Assembly (NCBI RefSeq): GCF_023195835.1 | Contig: NZ_CP096200.1 | Location: 682,001 to 746,000, forward strand | Length of the DNA: 64,000 bases | Source: Vibrio sinaloensis | Lineage (GTDB): Bacteria; Pseudomonadota; Gammaproteobacteria; Enterobacterales; Vibrionaceae | Direction of reading: 5' to 3' | In this document: positions 37,751-44,961 of the stretch, one piece after another | Position numbering within the stretch: the stretch's first letter is position 1 | How the letters are laid out: each line of letters opens with the position of its first letter | The notes under the pieces: generated by a model | The model's database searches: none | What the model saw: only the letters and a program-made list of their open reading frames with translations | Told to the model about the DNA's origin: nothing | Translations under genes and position numbers: made by a program

Positions 37751-37773
37751 AAAGCCTCACTTCGTGAGGCTTT
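37751..37773 (-). terminator. Rho-independent terminator of the beta-lactamase-fold gene
   Basis: AAAGCCTCAC / GTGAGGCTTT with a 3-base loop, 25 bases after the stop codon. Confidence 0.8.
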
Positions 37774-37798
37774 GTATAATAAAGTTTTAGGTTCGCTG

Positions 37799-39235
37799 TT
37801 AGAAGCCAGCCATAAGTTTCGCTGCATTGCGCAGGTAGCCAGGAGAGTGGTCAATTCCTGTAACGCTTTCATCATTACTCGCCAAGCCAAAGTAGATCGC
37901 GCAGAAGTCTCGCTTAGGATCGACATAGATACCTTGTCCCATGTTGCCATGTTTGAACATTGCACCATCGGCGAAAGCATGATCCCATTGCGCAGTATTT
38001 AGCTTTGGGGTTTCGCCGAACCAACGTTTGCCATACTCAAGCTCTGTCGAGATTTTATAAGCTTCTGGGCTGCCCATGTTCTGGATTAATCGTAACAACT
38101 CATTATCAACAATCTGTTCGTTGCTCACTGCTTGGTAACTTGGTGTGTAAATCATTGCATAACGAAGCATATCTTCTGCGGTGGTGAAATTGAGTCCACC
38201 ACCAATAGGTGTACCATCAGGGGTCAAACCGACAATAAACGAGTTTTTGGCCCCAATTTTAGACCAAACGCGCTGATTCCAGTAATGCTGCCAAGACATA
38301 TTTGTAACGCTTTCAACAACTAACACCAAAACTTGAGTGTTAGCTGTGGAGTAACGGAAGCGCTCTCCTGGCTTTTCGTTTGGTAATGGCTGAACTTCTT
38401 TTAGAAGCTCTCTCCATTTGTGACTACCCGCTGGCGATTCAAAAATTGCGGTGAAGAAAGTCGACATCCAAGACTTAGGGTTACTTAAGCTTTCAAAGGT
38501 CTCTTCATTATCTAGCGCAGGAGCCATATTCATTGTGTCTTTGACACTCACCTTGTCCCAGGCACTGCCCTTAAGCTCTGTCACGTAATGAGAAACGGGT
38601 TTAGATAAGTCAATTTTGCCGTCTTGCGCCAACATAGACACCAGTAGTCCAGCTGTGGTTTTAGACGCTGACATCCACACATGAAAGTCGGTCGGATTCA
38701 TACCCGGATAGGTTTCAAACACGACTTTACCCTTATGAGCCATCATCATGGCTTGTACTTGTTTTGGACCAGTAAGATAGCGCTCTAGTGTCGGTGTCTT
38801 CGAACCATCATGAGCAGTAAACGAAACGTGTTTAATTCGCTCATCTATTTGACGCTCTAGAGTTGATGGGGCGAAAGGTGGCGCTACAACACTAGATTTA
38901 AAGAATGATGGAATGTTCAGGTTATAGTACACCGAATCATCATTCCCCGACTGCCAGTTTCTAAAGCCAAATCTCTCTGTTGCGCCATTAACAAAGTCAA
39001 TCGATTGTGGCAGCTTCCAACGCGCCATGTTGCTCTCTACCTCTAGCGGAGAGATTGCCGTACTGATATCTGATATGGCTGGCGCTTTCGTCGGTGCTGC
39101 GATGGCATTCGTTGCAGACGCTAATCCCATCCCAACCAATCCAGCAGTCGCTCCAACAGCGGCTCCTTTGCTCATAAAGTTTCGGCGGCTCAGGTCGATT
39201 TCATTTTGTGTGTGATTTGATGTTTGTGTTTTCAT
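37799..39235 (-). CDS. Tat-exported beta-lactamase-fold serine hydrolase
   Basis: A 478-residue serine hydrolase of the class C beta-lactamase/DD-peptidase/esterase family. The active-site SxxK is SASK (in VWMSASKTTAGLLVSML, near residue 188), and the second motif is YSTAN (FRYSTANTQVL), in place of the usual YxN. The third motif is likely HGNMGQG near the C-terminus. Twin arginines in DLSRRNFMSKGAA at residues 15-27 mark a Tat signal, so it works in the periplasm. It is probably an esterase, D-aminopeptidase or amidase and not a resistance enzyme. An operator copy lies 56 bp before the ATG. AGGAG precedes the start. Confidence 0.85.
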   Translation of the reverse strand: MKTQTSNHTQNEIDLSRRNFMSKGAAVGATAGLVGMGLASATNAIAAPTKAPAISDISTAISPLEVESNMARWKLPQSIDFVNGATERFGFRNWQSGNDDSVYYNLNIPSFFKSSVVAPPFAPSTLERQIDERIKHVSFTAHDGSKTPTLERYLTGPKQVQAMMMAHKGKVVFETYPGMNPTDFHVWMSASKTTAGLLVSMLAQDGKIDLSKPVSHYVTELKGSAWDKVSVKDTMNMAPALDNEETFESLSNPKSWMSTFFTAIFESPAGSHKWRELLKEVQPLPNEKPGERFRYSTANTQVLVLVVESVTNMSWQHYWNQRVWSKIGAKNSFIVGLTPDGTPIGGGLNFTTAEDMLRYAMIYTPSYQAVSNEQIVDNELLRLIQNMGSPEAYKISTELEYGKRWFGETPKLNTAQWDHAFADGAMFKHGNMGQGIYVDPKRDFCAIYFGLASNDESVTGIDHSPGYLRNAAKLMAGF

Positions 39236-39564
39236 GCTGTTTCTCCTGTTTTCGAACTGAGCTCATTATGCTTCGGTAGAGAAACCTTTTTTAGGTCATT
39301 GTATGCCAAACGACCAACAAACAGTATTTCAGTACTTTCCTCTTTATAAGGTCACTTTACTCTCACTCTTCAGCCTACTCGGCCAACTGCCTCTGACCTC
39401 TATACAGCCTGCGCTAACTAGCTTCCGTGGCAATTTCTAACGTTTCACCTAGATTCAGTGGATCAGATCCTACAAAGGCGAGTACGCCATTTAGGCACCT
39501 TTAAATAGACTGATGATATTGCATATTCCACGTCCGGATTCGGACTATTGATTAGAGTTGTATT
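39236..39564. other. Divergent promoter region, beta-lactamase-fold gene and ThrE-like exporter
   Basis: A 329-bp gap without a gene. It holds operator site 3 at 39292 and a weaker partial copy (AAGGTCAC) at 39348. It must contain the promoters of both divergent genes. Confidence 0.55.
39292..39308 (+). promoter_or_regulatory. Accessory-block operator, site 3 (beta-lactamase-fold promoter)
   Basis: TAGGTCATTGTATGCCA. In the gene's direction it ends 56 bp before the start codon, almost the same distance as at the small exported protein gene (57 bp). Confidence 0.6.
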
Positions 39565-40857
39565 ATGTCTAGAACTGAAATAATGACTTTAAGAGACAGC
39601 AAGAGTGCAGCTGATTTAGAATGTCTTGCTAGAAGCTCAAATTATAGCGATGAAGAAATATGGGAGGTACTTTCTCTAGTAGGAGTTTGTGCTCACAAAT
39701 ATGGTTCTTCCTCCATTCGGATTGAAGGGTATCTCAAGTCTCTTGCTGAACTTTTTGGGTATAGAGCTCAAGTTGAGAGCTTCCCTGACCGATTACAAAT
39801 AGCTCTGACAAGGATTGATAATGGCTGGCAAAAAAGTGATTTTTTTCAAGTGGCTGGAGATGTTGAATTACACAAACTGTCTTTGATTGGAGACGTTGTC
39901 ACCAAGCTAGAAAAAGGTAGGGTATCTCCTGCCGCTGCGGTACGACACCTTAAGGCCATTGACACAATGCAACCAGAATGGGATTCGCATCTGGTGCTGT
40001 TCGGCTATGTCGCTGTTGCATTTGGATTGCCAGGCATAATTGGCGGCAACTGGTTAGATACATTGTTTGCGTCAATGCTGAGTACTCTTATCTTTTTTAT
40101 CGTCCAATCCAGTTCTCGTTGGAATGTGCGGTTACAGCCTTGGATGCCATTAGTATCGACTTTTTCGGTTGGTCTACTAACGGCTGTTGTCAGCACCTGG
40201 CTGCCCGCAATAAATAGCGTCATCGTTATTGTTTCGGCGACAGCAATTATACTGCCAGGGTACTCCATTAGTTTGGGGGTCAGTGAATTGGCGGCGACTA
40301 GATGGCGGTCTGGCTGGGTTAATTTATCAATGGGTATGCTCTGTATGACAAAAATGGTCATAGGTGCGTGGGCGAGCCTTAACCTTGTTTACCCGTCGAT
40401 AGCGTTGTCAGTGTCTCCATATAGTGTACCTTCGGTCAATGAATACTGGTTTGTTATTCTGTTCCCAATCTTAATGGTGGGGCTGAATGTGGTATTCCAA
40501 GTCTCAAGACGAGATTTTTTGTGGGTAACATTGGTCGCTGTGATTGCATTTGCCGTTTACTTAATGGGAGGCAAGTTGTCTGGTACCCATTTAGGCGCAT
40601 TATTGGGCAGCCTTATCGCTGTGTTGTTGGCGGGGGAATGGTCGACGCGTACAGGTCGACCTAGCTCAGTAATTATGGTTCCAGTTGTAGTGATGCTAGT
40701 TAGTGGAACAATAGGCTTTCGAGGTCTGATTAATATCACTGATGGAGATGTGACGCTTGGCTTAGAGCAGTTTTCACAAACCTTTACCGTGGCGCTGTCA
40801 ATCCTGTTTGGATTATGGATGGGTCATCGGCTAAGAAAGCCACTAATGACGCTGTGA
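39565..40857 (+). CDS. ThrE-type threonine/serine exporter, single-chain form
   Basis: A 430-residue membrane protein. The N-terminal 135 residues are soluble and carry the ThrE start pattern (VGVCAHKYGSSSIRIEGYLKSLAELFG). About ten helices follow. The first set holds the DUF1212-like part with LPGYSISLGVSELAATRWRSG, and the last 150 residues match the DUF3815-like half (LGALLGSLIAVLLAG, VMLVSGTIGFRG). Both halves are fused, as in Corynebacterium ThrE. It would export small hydroxy amino acids by proton exchange. It is divergent from the Tat-exported hydrolase. Confidence 0.8.
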   Translation: MSRTEIMTLRDSKSAADLECLARSSNYSDEEIWEVLSLVGVCAHKYGSSSIRIEGYLKSLAELFGYRAQVESFPDRLQIALTRIDNGWQKSDFFQVAGDVELHKLSLIGDVVTKLEKGRVSPAAAVRHLKAIDTMQPEWDSHLVLFGYVAVAFGLPGIIGGNWLDTLFASMLSTLIFFIVQSSSRWNVRLQPWMPLVSTFSVGLLTAVVSTWLPAINSVIVIVSATAIILPGYSISLGVSELAATRWRSGWVNLSMGMLCMTKMVIGAWASLNLVYPSIALSVSPYSVPSVNEYWFVILFPILMVGLNVVFQVSRRDFLWVTLVAVIAFAVYLMGGKLSGTHLGALLGSLIAVLLAGEWSTRTGRPSSVIMVPVVVMLVSGTIGFRGLINITDGDVTLGLEQFSQTFTVALSILFGLWMGHRLRKPLMTL

Positions 40858-41051
40858 TCTGATCAAGTTTATCGATAAAAAACAAATTAACTGAACATAA
40901 GAAGCACCATCCGTTCTCGTTGAACCATTAACCTAAGCAACAACATTACCACCACCGAAATCTCAATCCCTTGCTCATGAGATATATACAGTTGCGCTTT
41001 CTAGCCGACAATCAAAACTTGGTGGTATGATTAAAATACGAGTTTACAACG

Positions 41052-41975
41052 ATGGTGCTCTACATGAACTTCAGCCTAGAACAACTCCTTGCGTTTGTGA
41101 CTGTTTATGAACAATCATCACTTAGCAAAGCAGCTGTGCAACTGAACAAACATCGCACGACTATTGGTCAGGTTGTCACCAACCTTGAAGACCAACTGGC
41201 AGTCACGCTATTTGAGCGACTTGGCCGCTCTGTTGAAGCGACAAAAGATGGACATTTGCTTTATCACTATGCCAAGCAAGCGATTGAGCACGCCAAAGTG
41301 TTTGACAAGGTTGCGCTCAGTCTCTCTTATGGTGAGTTAGAAAGAGTGACTATCGCGTATCCCAGCTATATCCCACACAACGCCCTTCTAAAAATACGCC
41401 AGCAGCTCTCAAAGGCATTCCCGACCATGAAAGTCGATTTTCTGGTTCGAGATAGGGAAGATATTAGAACCGGAGTATTAGATGGTAAGTATCATTTTGG
41501 CATTGCTAACTCACATCAAAGCACCGCGATACAAAGCTTAGATACTGTATTTATCGGCCACACGGAGTTTGTACCATTCGTAAAGAAAGGTGGAAAAATC
41601 CATCAGGTAACAGAATCCCAGTTGTTATCTACTTTGCAAACGGAAAGACAGTTCGTCCTGCGCTCGCTCATTGATGAAGGGTTGGGCGATAAGTTCATTG
41701 TTTCTGGCAATAATGAAGATGTCGATCAATTGGCACTGGCCGTAAAACTGGTTAAGGATGATTTAGGTTGGGCATGGCTTCCGTTGTCACTTTCTCAATC
41801 AGAGCTTACGGTGGATGAACTGGTTCCGCTGAAAATACCTCAATTGTTGGAAGGGTTCAAAGTACCTCTAACGTTATGCTGTCAACATTCAAATATTTTG
41901 AAAGATGTTAAGCACGTTATTGTACCTGCAATCGAAAGATACATTACGGAGTTTAAGAAAAGTCAAAGCAAGTAA
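41052..41975 (+). CDS. LysR-type transcriptional regulator
   Basis: A 307-residue LysR protein with HTH FSLEQLLAFVTVYEQSSLSK and LNKHRTTIGQVVTNLE at residues 6-65, then an effector domain. No strong ribosome binding site is seen at either ATG (41052 or 41064). It lies within the accessory block, between the exporter and the small exported protein genes, all on the plus strand. No copy of the AraC motif lies in front of it. Confidence 0.9.
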   Translation: MVLYMNFSLEQLLAFVTVYEQSSLSKAAVQLNKHRTTIGQVVTNLEDQLAVTLFERLGRSVEATKDGHLLYHYAKQAIEHAKVFDKVALSLSYGELERVTIAYPSYIPHNALLKIRQQLSKAFPTMKVDFLVRDREDIRTGVLDGKYHFGIANSHQSTAIQSLDTVFIGHTEFVPFVKKGGKIHQVTESQLLSTLQTERQFVLRSLIDEGLGDKFIVSGNNEDVDQLALAVKLVKDDLGWAWLPLSLSQSELTVDELVPLKIPQLLEGFKVPLTLCCQHSNILKDVKHVIVPAIERYITEFKKSQSK

Positions 41976-42075
41976 TGTAGGCGAAGCTCTATCCTGCTAG
42001 TAGGAGTTCCTCATCCACTATATCTATATAGCCATTTCACCTATAGTAAAACTAGGCTTGAACTAGGCAATGTTT

Positions 42076-42092
42076 TGGCGCTAACTGACCCA
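42076..42092 (-). promoter_or_regulatory. Accessory-block operator, site 4a (small exported protein promoter)
   Basis: In gene orientation TGGCGCTAACTGACCCA; its complement TGGGTCAGTTAGCGCCA fits the block motif. It forms a tandem direct repeat with site 4b at a 22-bp period, with 15 of 17 bases identical. Confidence 0.65.
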
Positions 42093-42097
42093 TCGCC

Positions 42098-42114
42098 TGG
42101 CGCGAACTGACCTA
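42098..42114 (-). promoter_or_regulatory. Accessory-block operator, site 4b (small exported protein promoter)
   Basis: In gene orientation TGGCGCGAACTGACCTA, ending 57 bp before the start codon. Its complement TAGGTCAGTTCGCGCCA is the closest single copy to the consensus of all sites. Confidence 0.65.
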
Positions 42115-42137
42115 TTTGAGGTATAACGAAATCCGTA

Positions 42138-42169
42138 TAGTTCTCCACAGATTCAATACAGGAGAACTA
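42138..42169 (+). promoter_or_regulatory. Hairpin that would cover the ribosome binding site
   Basis: TAGTTCTCC at 42138-42146 and GGAGAACTA at 42161-42169 are a perfect 9-bp inverted repeat with a 14-base loop. The second arm contains the GGAG ribosome binding site of the gene starting at 42172, so folding would hide it. Confidence 0.55.
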
Positions 42170-42171
42170 AC

Positions 42172-42927
42172 ATGAAACTACTCACTAAGACATTAATTGC
42201 CACTGCCCTAGTTGCCTCTAGTGCACAGGCTACATTCGCCCAAGATGCTGTAACAGATAAAATTGATCCTTCTGATCTTACTCAAGTCAGCACCTCAGGA
42301 TATGTGGGCATGAATAACCAAGGTGATGTTAAACTTTCGGCATCGTTCGGGTTTGGCATAACCGAAGGCCAAATGGGAATGGCAACGATTGAAGGGACAA
42401 TTGACGATGATGGTAATTACAGCGATAGCCGTGCACAGTATTTCCAAGTTTTTAATACTGGCAATAGCATTGCTCCAAAAGCAGCAGTCTCACTAGACAT
42501 TATCGATAATACAAACTTTACAACTGCTGCAGTCGGCGCGATTTCGATGTTCAACCCAGGAATTGAAAACTTTGTAATATTCGGCCGTGTAGGTGTATTA
42601 GCTGGTCAATATGATAAGGGCTTTACTCAGGCAATGGGAGAAACAGACAAAGATATAGTGGGCGGGATGGCCGCCGCATATTTATCCTGGAAAACTGGAG
42701 CCGATGGCACCTACCTTATGTTCTCACCGGAGTACACCTACATGGACGGTAGTATTGAAACTTCGACACTAAAAACTTCACTAACGGTGGGTACACCTTT
42801 GTCGGCGGATGGTAAGCGATGGGGACAATTTAAGCTTGAAAATACCTATGGCAGCATGGAATCGTCTAAAGCTAAGATTGATATTGATGATACGGTTGCT
42901 TGGGCTTTTTACAAAGTATATTTCTAA
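42172..42927 (+). CDS. Small exported protein of unknown function
   Basis: A 251-residue protein with a clear Sec signal peptide (MKLLTKTLIATALVASSAQA, cleavage near TFA-QD). The mature part is rich in Gly, Ser, Thr and aromatic residues, alternates polar and non-polar residues, and ends in WAFYKVYF, an aromatic C-terminus as in outer-membrane beta-barrels. A small barrel or surface protein is a reasonable guess, not more. A ribosome binding site (AGGAG) lies in a possible hairpin, and a pair of AraC-type operator sites lies upstream, so its expression is probably tightly controlled. I do not recognise the family. Confidence 0.75.
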   Translation: MKLLTKTLIATALVASSAQATFAQDAVTDKIDPSDLTQVSTSGYVGMNNQGDVKLSASFGFGITEGQMGMATIEGTIDDDGNYSDSRAQYFQVFNTGNSIAPKAAVSLDIIDNTNFTTAAVGAISMFNPGIENFVIFGRVGVLAGQYDKGFTQAMGETDKDIVGGMAAAYLSWKTGADGTYLMFSPEYTYMDGSIETSTLKTSLTVGTPLSADGKRWGQFKLENTYGSMESSKAKIDIDDTVAWAFYKVYF

Positions 42928-43113
42928 GCGCCTCAATACTAAATCAAGGGCATGGACGCCCATAATCTCGCTCCTTTCAGTCTATGCTGATTTCATCAAA
43001 TTTTTGTAGGCGTTCTGCCAAAACACTTTTCCTAAATGAGTTCGACGATTGTAGTCAATCGATGCGTCTCTGCTTTGCGATACCCTTTTCATTGCGCCAG
43101 TCTACACAAACAA

Positions 43114-43143
43114 AAACACCCGCAGTGATTGCTGAGGGTGTTT
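43114..43143 (-). terminator. Rho-independent terminator of the FapA-like gene
   Basis: AACACCC-TCAG / CTG-CGGGTGTT hairpin, followed on the minus strand by TTTGTTTG, 20 bases after the stop codon. Confidence 0.75.
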
Positions 43144-43163
43144 GGGTTATCGGTGGTCAACGA

Positions 43164-44843
43164 CTACAGCTCTTGGTCTAAATCGTCGTCTTCGAACATT
43201 GATGAGAACTTAATCTCGAATTGATTAAACTTGAAGATACTGGCGCCATGAGCGCGCTTGGTGATGACTTTTTCTTCACCAAACTGAACGGTCACATGGG
43301 TGAACACCTTGCCTTTCACTTCGACAATCGACTCTTCTAGGGCAACTTCCAGTTCGTTCTCGTGGTTATCGCGCGCGGCTTTGACTTTTTCAAGGTACGC
43401 ATTGGCAGCTTGTTTGTCTTGTTCTAGCTTTTGTTCTTGCTCGGGTGTTCGTTCAGACTTAGGTATTTTTTTGAACTCCAGCTCTTTGCGCACCATCGAC
43501 ATGGTTCCTTCCTGAGCTTGAGTGTATTGCTCTTTGAGTTTCGCCTGTTTGTCTTTGAACATCTGAAAACGAGCGAAAGCGTGAACGTAGGTGGCGGTAT
43601 CGCCCTCAACACCCAAGTTCACACAGGTGACTTTTCCGCCCACTTTCGCATGACCGCCACTCAGGGTACCTTGCTTTTCAGAGGCATCACAAACCACTAA
43701 GTCGTGGCCACATCGCAGTTCGTTACTCATACAGTGAACACTGAGCTTGATGTCGTTCGCTGCTTGTAGCTCCGAAAACTGGGCGTAGTTAGCGGTGATG
43801 GTGCCGCCAGATTTGACGACACAACTCTTCTTCTCGCCCTCTGACACATTGTGGCCGATGATGCCTTTAGCCACTTCGATATCGCCCTGCACTTGAACAT
43901 CCGCCGATTCAATAAACCCACCAACGGTTAATGAACCCGTCGCGCGAACCATCATGTCCGACTCGATATCACCGAGCACAACCACATTGCCTTTAAACTT
44001 AACATGCCCGGTGGCAACCCCTATGGTAGGCAAGCACAACGCATCTTCCACTTCGACGCTGCGCTCTTTGAGGATCGGCATACCGGAAACTTCTGCAATC
44101 AGCAGGTTAGGGTTATCGGGCGAGATTATAGTCCCTTTGCCAACCTTTAAATCGGCATCACTGCCCGGTTTCGGTGGGATCGGCTTGCCTTGTACCGTCA
44201 TACCTGGCGTACCTTTGGTCGCGGGGACGCGCTTCATCAGGGGTTGATTGGCCGCAACGTTGATGGTTTCTCCCAAGTTGAGCATGTCAACTTTACCACC
44301 CGGGCTCGACTCTTTAGGCGCGAGAACCTGTTTGGTCGGGTCATCAACCAGGGGGATAAATTTGGCGTCAGTGCCTTGGATCGGTTCTTTACCTTTGGCG
44401 ACAGGTTGGGTGAAGGTTTCGCCCGGCTTGAGTTGATGACTCATCACTAACACTTTTTTTAGTGCCAGTTTATTGATGCCTTTAGTGACATGGGCTTCTG
44501 CTAGCGCTTGAACAATTTGCGGGCCTCTTAGCGGTTTACCACGATAAGCGCCAGTGACTGTGATACTGGCCAGCATATCTTGTTCAGACAGCTCAACCTT
44601 AATCGACGCATCTCTGACTTCAGCAATGGCCACACCCACGTAAGCCTCGCTTTTCATTTCTTTTGCGTAATTGATGAACTTAGTCACCGCCTCTTCCATT
44701 AGATAGAGGTCAGCCGCTTCAATTGCCGCTAGCGCTTCGTTGAGGCCGCGCGTATCGAAATTCGAGTCTACCGTGATATCAGGTGAAAGCTTGGCTAGCA
44801 CCTGAGTGTTGTCGTCAGAAAACGCGACAAATTTATCCCACAT
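43164..44843 (-). CDS. FapA (DUF342) family protein
   Basis: A 559-residue protein of the DUF342/FapA group. The central part is a right-handed beta-solenoid pattern (GHVKFKGNVVVLGDIESDMMVRATGSLTVGG and repeats to about residue 400), preceded by the GTPGMTVQGKPIPPKPGSD block that defines the family. A C-terminal coiled coil lies at about 425-495. In Vibrio and relatives FapA proteins affect polar flagellum or glucose-PTS linked signalling; the role here is not known. It lies next to the chemosensory operon on the same strand but is separated from it by a parS2 site. Confidence 0.85.
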   Translation of the reverse strand: MWDKFVAFSDDNTQVLAKLSPDITVDSNFDTRGLNEALAAIEAADLYLMEEAVTKFINYAKEMKSEAYVGVAIAEVRDASIKVELSEQDMLASITVTGAYRGKPLRGPQIVQALAEAHVTKGINKLALKKVLVMSHQLKPGETFTQPVAKGKEPIQGTDAKFIPLVDDPTKQVLAPKESSPGGKVDMLNLGETINVAANQPLMKRVPATKGTPGMTVQGKPIPPKPGSDADLKVGKGTIISPDNPNLLIAEVSGMPILKERSVEVEDALCLPTIGVATGHVKFKGNVVVLGDIESDMMVRATGSLTVGGFIESADVQVQGDIEVAKGIIGHNVSEGEKKSCVVKSGGTITANYAQFSELQAANDIKLSVHCMSNELRCGHDLVVCDASEKQGTLSGGHAKVGGKVTCVNLGVEGDTATYVHAFARFQMFKDKQAKLKEQYTQAQEGTMSMVRKELEFKKIPKSERTPEQEQKLEQDKQAANAYLEKVKAARDNHENELEVALEESIVEVKGKVFTHVTVQFGEEKVITKRAHGASIFKFNQFEIKFSSMFEDDDLDQEL

Positions 44844-44942
44844 GTCATTCTGTCCTTAGTACTTCCTAACCTCAGTGTATAGAAAATATTCTTGGGACTG
44901 TATCAAAACTGTGACATTTTAAGGCGTACATCACTAGATGTT

Positions 44943-44957
44943 TTTTACACTGTAAAT
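44943..44957. other. parS2 partition site
   Basis: TTTTACACTGTAAAT fits NTTTACANTGTAAAN exactly. It lies in the short gap between the end of the chemosensory/partner-switch operon and the FapA-like gene. Confidence 0.85.
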
Positions 44958-44961
44958 GGTA

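Larger units (their letters stand above)
37300..37798. other. Promoter region between the amidohydrolase and beta-lactamase-fold genes
   Basis: This gap has no credible gene. It contains the operator pair at 37411 and 37434, the dyad ACCTG-TCTGTG-CAGGT at 37467-37482 and the terminator of the beta-lactamase-fold gene at 37751-37773. I see nothing else I can explain in 37490-37750. Confidence 0.6.

Noticed and set aside
37491..37760. Minus-strand ORF of 89 residues between the amidohydrolase and beta-lactamase-fold genes
   Set aside because: It overlaps the terminator hairpin at 37751 and has no ribosome binding site or coherent protein pattern.
37799..39235. Antibiotic-resistance beta-lactamase
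   Set aside because: It has SxxK but a Tyr-Ser-Thr second motif and no clear KTG; the length and Tat signal fit esterase or peptidase relatives better than resistance enzymes.
42071..42114. TGTTTTGGCGCTAACTGACC followed by a second similar copy, read as a terminal repeat of an IS21-like element
   Set aside because: The same 17-bp unit also occurs singly or in pairs in front of three other genes of the block, at fixed distances from start codons, and no transposase is present. An operator explains this better.
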